Source: a virus
Virus record (IMG/VR): IMGVR_UViG_3300005918_000156
Coordinates: 1-21,841 of that record
DNA length: 21,841 nucleotides
Strand: one strand, 5' to 3'
The notes below the pieces were generated by a model. It was not told the origin of the DNA, made no database searches, and was given only the letters and a program-made list of their open reading frames with translations. This document shows positions 19,836 to 21,841 of this stretch, piece by piece. The position numbers and the translations under genes are program-made. Positions within the stretch are counted from its first letter, which is position 1. Every line of letters begins with the position of its first letter.

Positions 19836-20345
19836 CTATTCCTCCGGGTCATGGGGCATAAAGTGTGGGGTGTCAAGGTCGTCGAAGCCAGCATCGTAGC
19901 CCACGCTCAGGTTCACCTGGCGAAGCTTGTAGGGACACGGCTCAAGTGGACTGTGCTGTCCGTCGCACTCGTGGCAGGCATTCCACAGATCGCGGTCGAA
20001 GACATCGCCGCAGGAGCCGACCATCCTGCCGTCGTCGGTCAGTTCCTTGCAGGTTACGGTCTCTCCACACACGGGGCACACGTCGCCCATCAATTCGCGC
20101 AGGCATCGCAAGACCCGGGGACGTGGGCCAGCGTCGTCGAGGGGCATGTAGTGTTCGCCATGCGGCCCACGTTGGACGAACACGGTGTTGGGTTTGGGCC
20201 ACCAGTTCACGCAAATGCCCGCCCGCTTGAACTGCCAGCCGTTGGCGATTGCCCTGAGAGTGATCCTATTTCGCCCGCAGTAGGTGCGGATGATGTCAAG
20301 CCAGCGGTACAATCGCCGGGCGCGTTCCTTGTTGACTGTGCTCAT
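19836..20345 (-). CDS. Zinc-binding hypothetical protein (169 aa)
   Basis: The N-terminus is basic and helical (NKERARRLYRWLDIIRTY), followed by a strand-rich segment (CVNWWPKPNTVFVQRG). The middle has CPVCGETVTC, and the C-terminal part CGDVF, CHECDG and PCPY, enough Cys for one or two zinc sites. It lies directly downstream of the DnaB gene with a 4-nt ATGA overlap, so a replication accessory role is possible but unproven. The ATG at 20343-20345 is preceded by GGGAGAG. Confidence 0.7.
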   Translation of the reverse strand: MSTVNKERARRLYRWLDIIRTYCGRNRITLRAIANGWQFKRAGICVNWWPKPNTVFVQRGPHGEHYMPLDDAGPRPRVLRCLRELMGDVCPVCGETVTCKELTDDGRMVGSCGDVFDRDLWNACHECDGQHSPLEPCPYKLRQVNLSVGYDAGFDDLDTPHFMPHDPEE

Positions 20346-21841
20346 TCGGTTTCTCTCCCTGCCCGGTTGTCAGGCGGTGATTCGGGAGTCTGGGGAATGG
20401 GGTCGCGCGGCCCGTCGCGATACGCGTCATACTCTCCGGCGGGGCCGTGCAGGTTCTCAAAACGCTTTGTCGGGCCGTCCCAACGTAGTGGTATGACCCC
20501 GACCATGCCGTTGCGATTTTTCGCCAAGAACAACTGAGCCTTGTGCATGTCCTCTTTATCATCGTAGTATCCAGGACGGTGCAGCAGCATCACCACGTCC
20601 GCGTCTTGCTCGATTGCACCGGAATACCTGAGATCGCTTAGGGTGGGAATGTGATCTTTTCTGTCCAACGCCCCGCGACTCAATTGTGCGGCGACAACCA
20701 CGGGCACGTCGAGGTCTTTCGCCAGCACGGTACAGATATCGCTGGCAGCCGCAACCTCCTCCTCGCGGCTCCGGCCCTTCGCCCGAATCCGTTGAAGGTA
20801 GTCTATAACCACAAGGTCGAGTCCGTCCGCTTGCAGCTTGGTCGCCCGCGCTTCTGCAAGCAGGGTCGCGGGTGTGAGTTTCGTGCTCTCGTTTACATGC
20901 AGGTTGGTCGCGCGAAGTTGCTCGATAGCCTCGATTACGCCCGTCCAACCTTCCTCGGTGAGGTCGCCGCGCAATAACGCGTCAGTCGAAACACACGCGG
21001 ACTCGGCGATGATGTTGGCGCCGAACTGGAGGCTGCCGGTTTCCAAAGTGAACATGAGCACTTTGGTCTCGGGCTTAGCTGCCAGCACATTTCGCACGAT
21101 TGCTTCGCAGAAGGATGTCTTGCCCATGCTGGTCCGTCCGCCCAACACGTAGACCCATCGCCGCATGAGCCCACCTGAGGGCAGGAAGTCGTCCACGTCG
21201 TCAAATCCTGTGGAAAGACTCGGCGGTAGGTCGCCTTTGCTCGCCGCGTCCACATGGCGCATGGTCGTACGCAGGACCGTCGCCACGTCGGTCGTTTTGG
21301 CGCGACCTTCGCCAACGCGAATGCCGAGCAATTCGTGCAGCATGTCCGCCTTGATCTCTTCGGCAGCTTCCAACGGGGAGAGGTCAGGGTCGCGCTCGTT
21401 GCTGTGGCACTGGCCCATGATTTGGTTACATGCCGCAATGAGCTTTCTGCGCACCCATGCGGCCTCGACGAGCTGGAAGTAGTACTCCCAGTTTGTGGCT
21501 GTCGGCATGGCATCGAATAGCGTCATCAGGTAGGGCGAACCACCTACTTTGTCCAGAGAGTCAAGCGAGGCCAATTTGTCGCGCAGCGCGACGGGGTCGA
21601 TCTTCGTGTCGCCGCGCATCATGTGCCGAGCGGCCTCGAAGATATACTGGTTCGCCGGCCCGTAGAAGAAGTCATCCGGGACATCTTCGACTACGGTAGC
21701 GAGCGGCCGCGAATCCACGAGCAGTGCCCCCAGAAGCGCTTGCTCAGCATCGACGTCAGATGGTGGCAGTCGTGTGGCAGCGTAGAGCGCGCTATCGACT
21801 CCGTAGGTTTGCTCGTCGGCGTCCATCTCGTTAGCGTCCAT
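20342..21841 (-). CDS. dnaB: DnaB-family replicative helicase
   Basis: A 499-aa hexameric 5'-3' helicase. The N-terminal DnaB domain starts near residue 28 (DVDAEQALLGALLVD, PDDFFYGPANQYIF). The RecA-like core has Walker A GGRTSMGKT (234-242), Walker B VVIDYLQ (D347), QLSR (386-389) and the H4 signature DLRYSGAIEQDAD (403-415). The C-terminal 30 residues are polar and Pro-rich. It unwinds DNA at the phage replication fork. The first ATG is at the very window edge, so the true start and SD are not visible; length and domain order suggest the gene is complete or nearly so. Confidence 0.95.
   Translation of the reverse strand: MDANEMDADEQTYGVDSALYAATRLPPSDVDAEQALLGALLVDSRPLATVVEDVPDDFFYGPANQYIFEAARHMMRGDTKIDPVALRDKLASLDSLDKVGGSPYLMTLFDAMPTATNWEYYFQLVEAAWVRRKLIAACNQIMGQCHSNERDPDLSPLEAAEEIKADMLHELLGIRVGEGRAKTTDVATVLRTTMRHVDAASKGDLPPSLSTGFDDVDDFLPSGGLMRRWVYVLGGRTSMGKTSFCEAIVRNVLAAKPETKVLMFTLETGSLQFGANIIAESACVSTDALLRGDLTEEGWTGVIEAIEQLRATNLHVNESTKLTPATLLAEARATKLQADGLDLVVIDYLQRIRAKGRSREEEVAAASDICTVLAKDLDVPVVVAAQLSRGALDRKDHIPTLSDLRYSGAIEQDADVVMLLHRPGYYDDKEDMHKAQLFLAKNRNGMVGVIPLRWDGPTKRFENLHGPAGEYDAYRDGPRDPIPQTPESPPDNRAGRETE

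Overview
The window looks like part of the genome of a tailed double-stranded DNA phage (or prophage) with high GC content. It encodes a terminase large subunit, a DnaB-type replicative helicase, beta-rich tail or appendage proteins, a Gp37/Gp68 (DUF5131) protein and a long run of small overlapping genes. Ribosome binding sites are strong (GAGGAG/AGGAGG) and GTG and TTG starts occur, so the host is a bacterium reading canonical Shine-Dalgarno signals. I cannot name the host or the phage. No integrase, tRNA, insertion sequence or CRISPR array was seen. Both edges cut into the genome.

Layout. (1) Positions 1-1282 hold five small leftward genes: a helix-turn-helix protein cut by the window edge, a conserved 73-aa phage protein and three Cys-rich proteins. 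They lie downstream of a clear leftward sigma70-type promoter (1331-1359). (2) Positions 1360-1782 form a divergent intergenic region. It has an extreme strand-composition switch, nine same-strand CACGC words and a rightward promoter (1722-1749). (3) Positions 1783-7696 are a rightward block: a permuted papain-like (YiiX/NlpC-P60-type) protein, a small hypothetical, a 483-aa beta-solenoid-like protein, a 583-aa tail/appendage-like protein with 27-aa tandem repeats, TerL (GTG start), and a 100-aa beta-rich protein with its own promoter. No portal, capsid, protease or tape-measure gene accompanies TerL. (4) Positions 7693-21841 are one densely packed leftward block of about 30 genes. It runs from DnaB at the right edge down to a Cro/CI-type regulator at 7693-8082. 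Recognisable members are DnaB, a DUF1064-like PD-(D/E)xK protein, a DUF7694-like protein, DUF5131, an ASCH-like protein, a Lar-type zinc ribbon fused to a DUF551-like domain, and a YkgJ-type cysteine-cluster protein. Many others are short Cys-rich zinc-ribbon-like proteins. Two short membrane proteins (57 and 42 aa) also sit in this block. The two blocks converge at a shared CTAG stop.

How it works together. The leftward block looks like early and middle functions (replication helicase, nuclease, nucleic-acid-binding small proteins, possible anti-host proteins), translated through 1-14 nt gene overlaps and coupled starts. The rightward block is virion morphogenesis and packaging. The most unusual signals are a repeated 16-bp element placed over start codons of unrelated genes, resembling the start-associated sequences described in cluster K mycobacteriophages; a three-module ORF with internal SD+start signals; a 9-bp homopolymer across a gene junction; and the possible origin-like divergent region.
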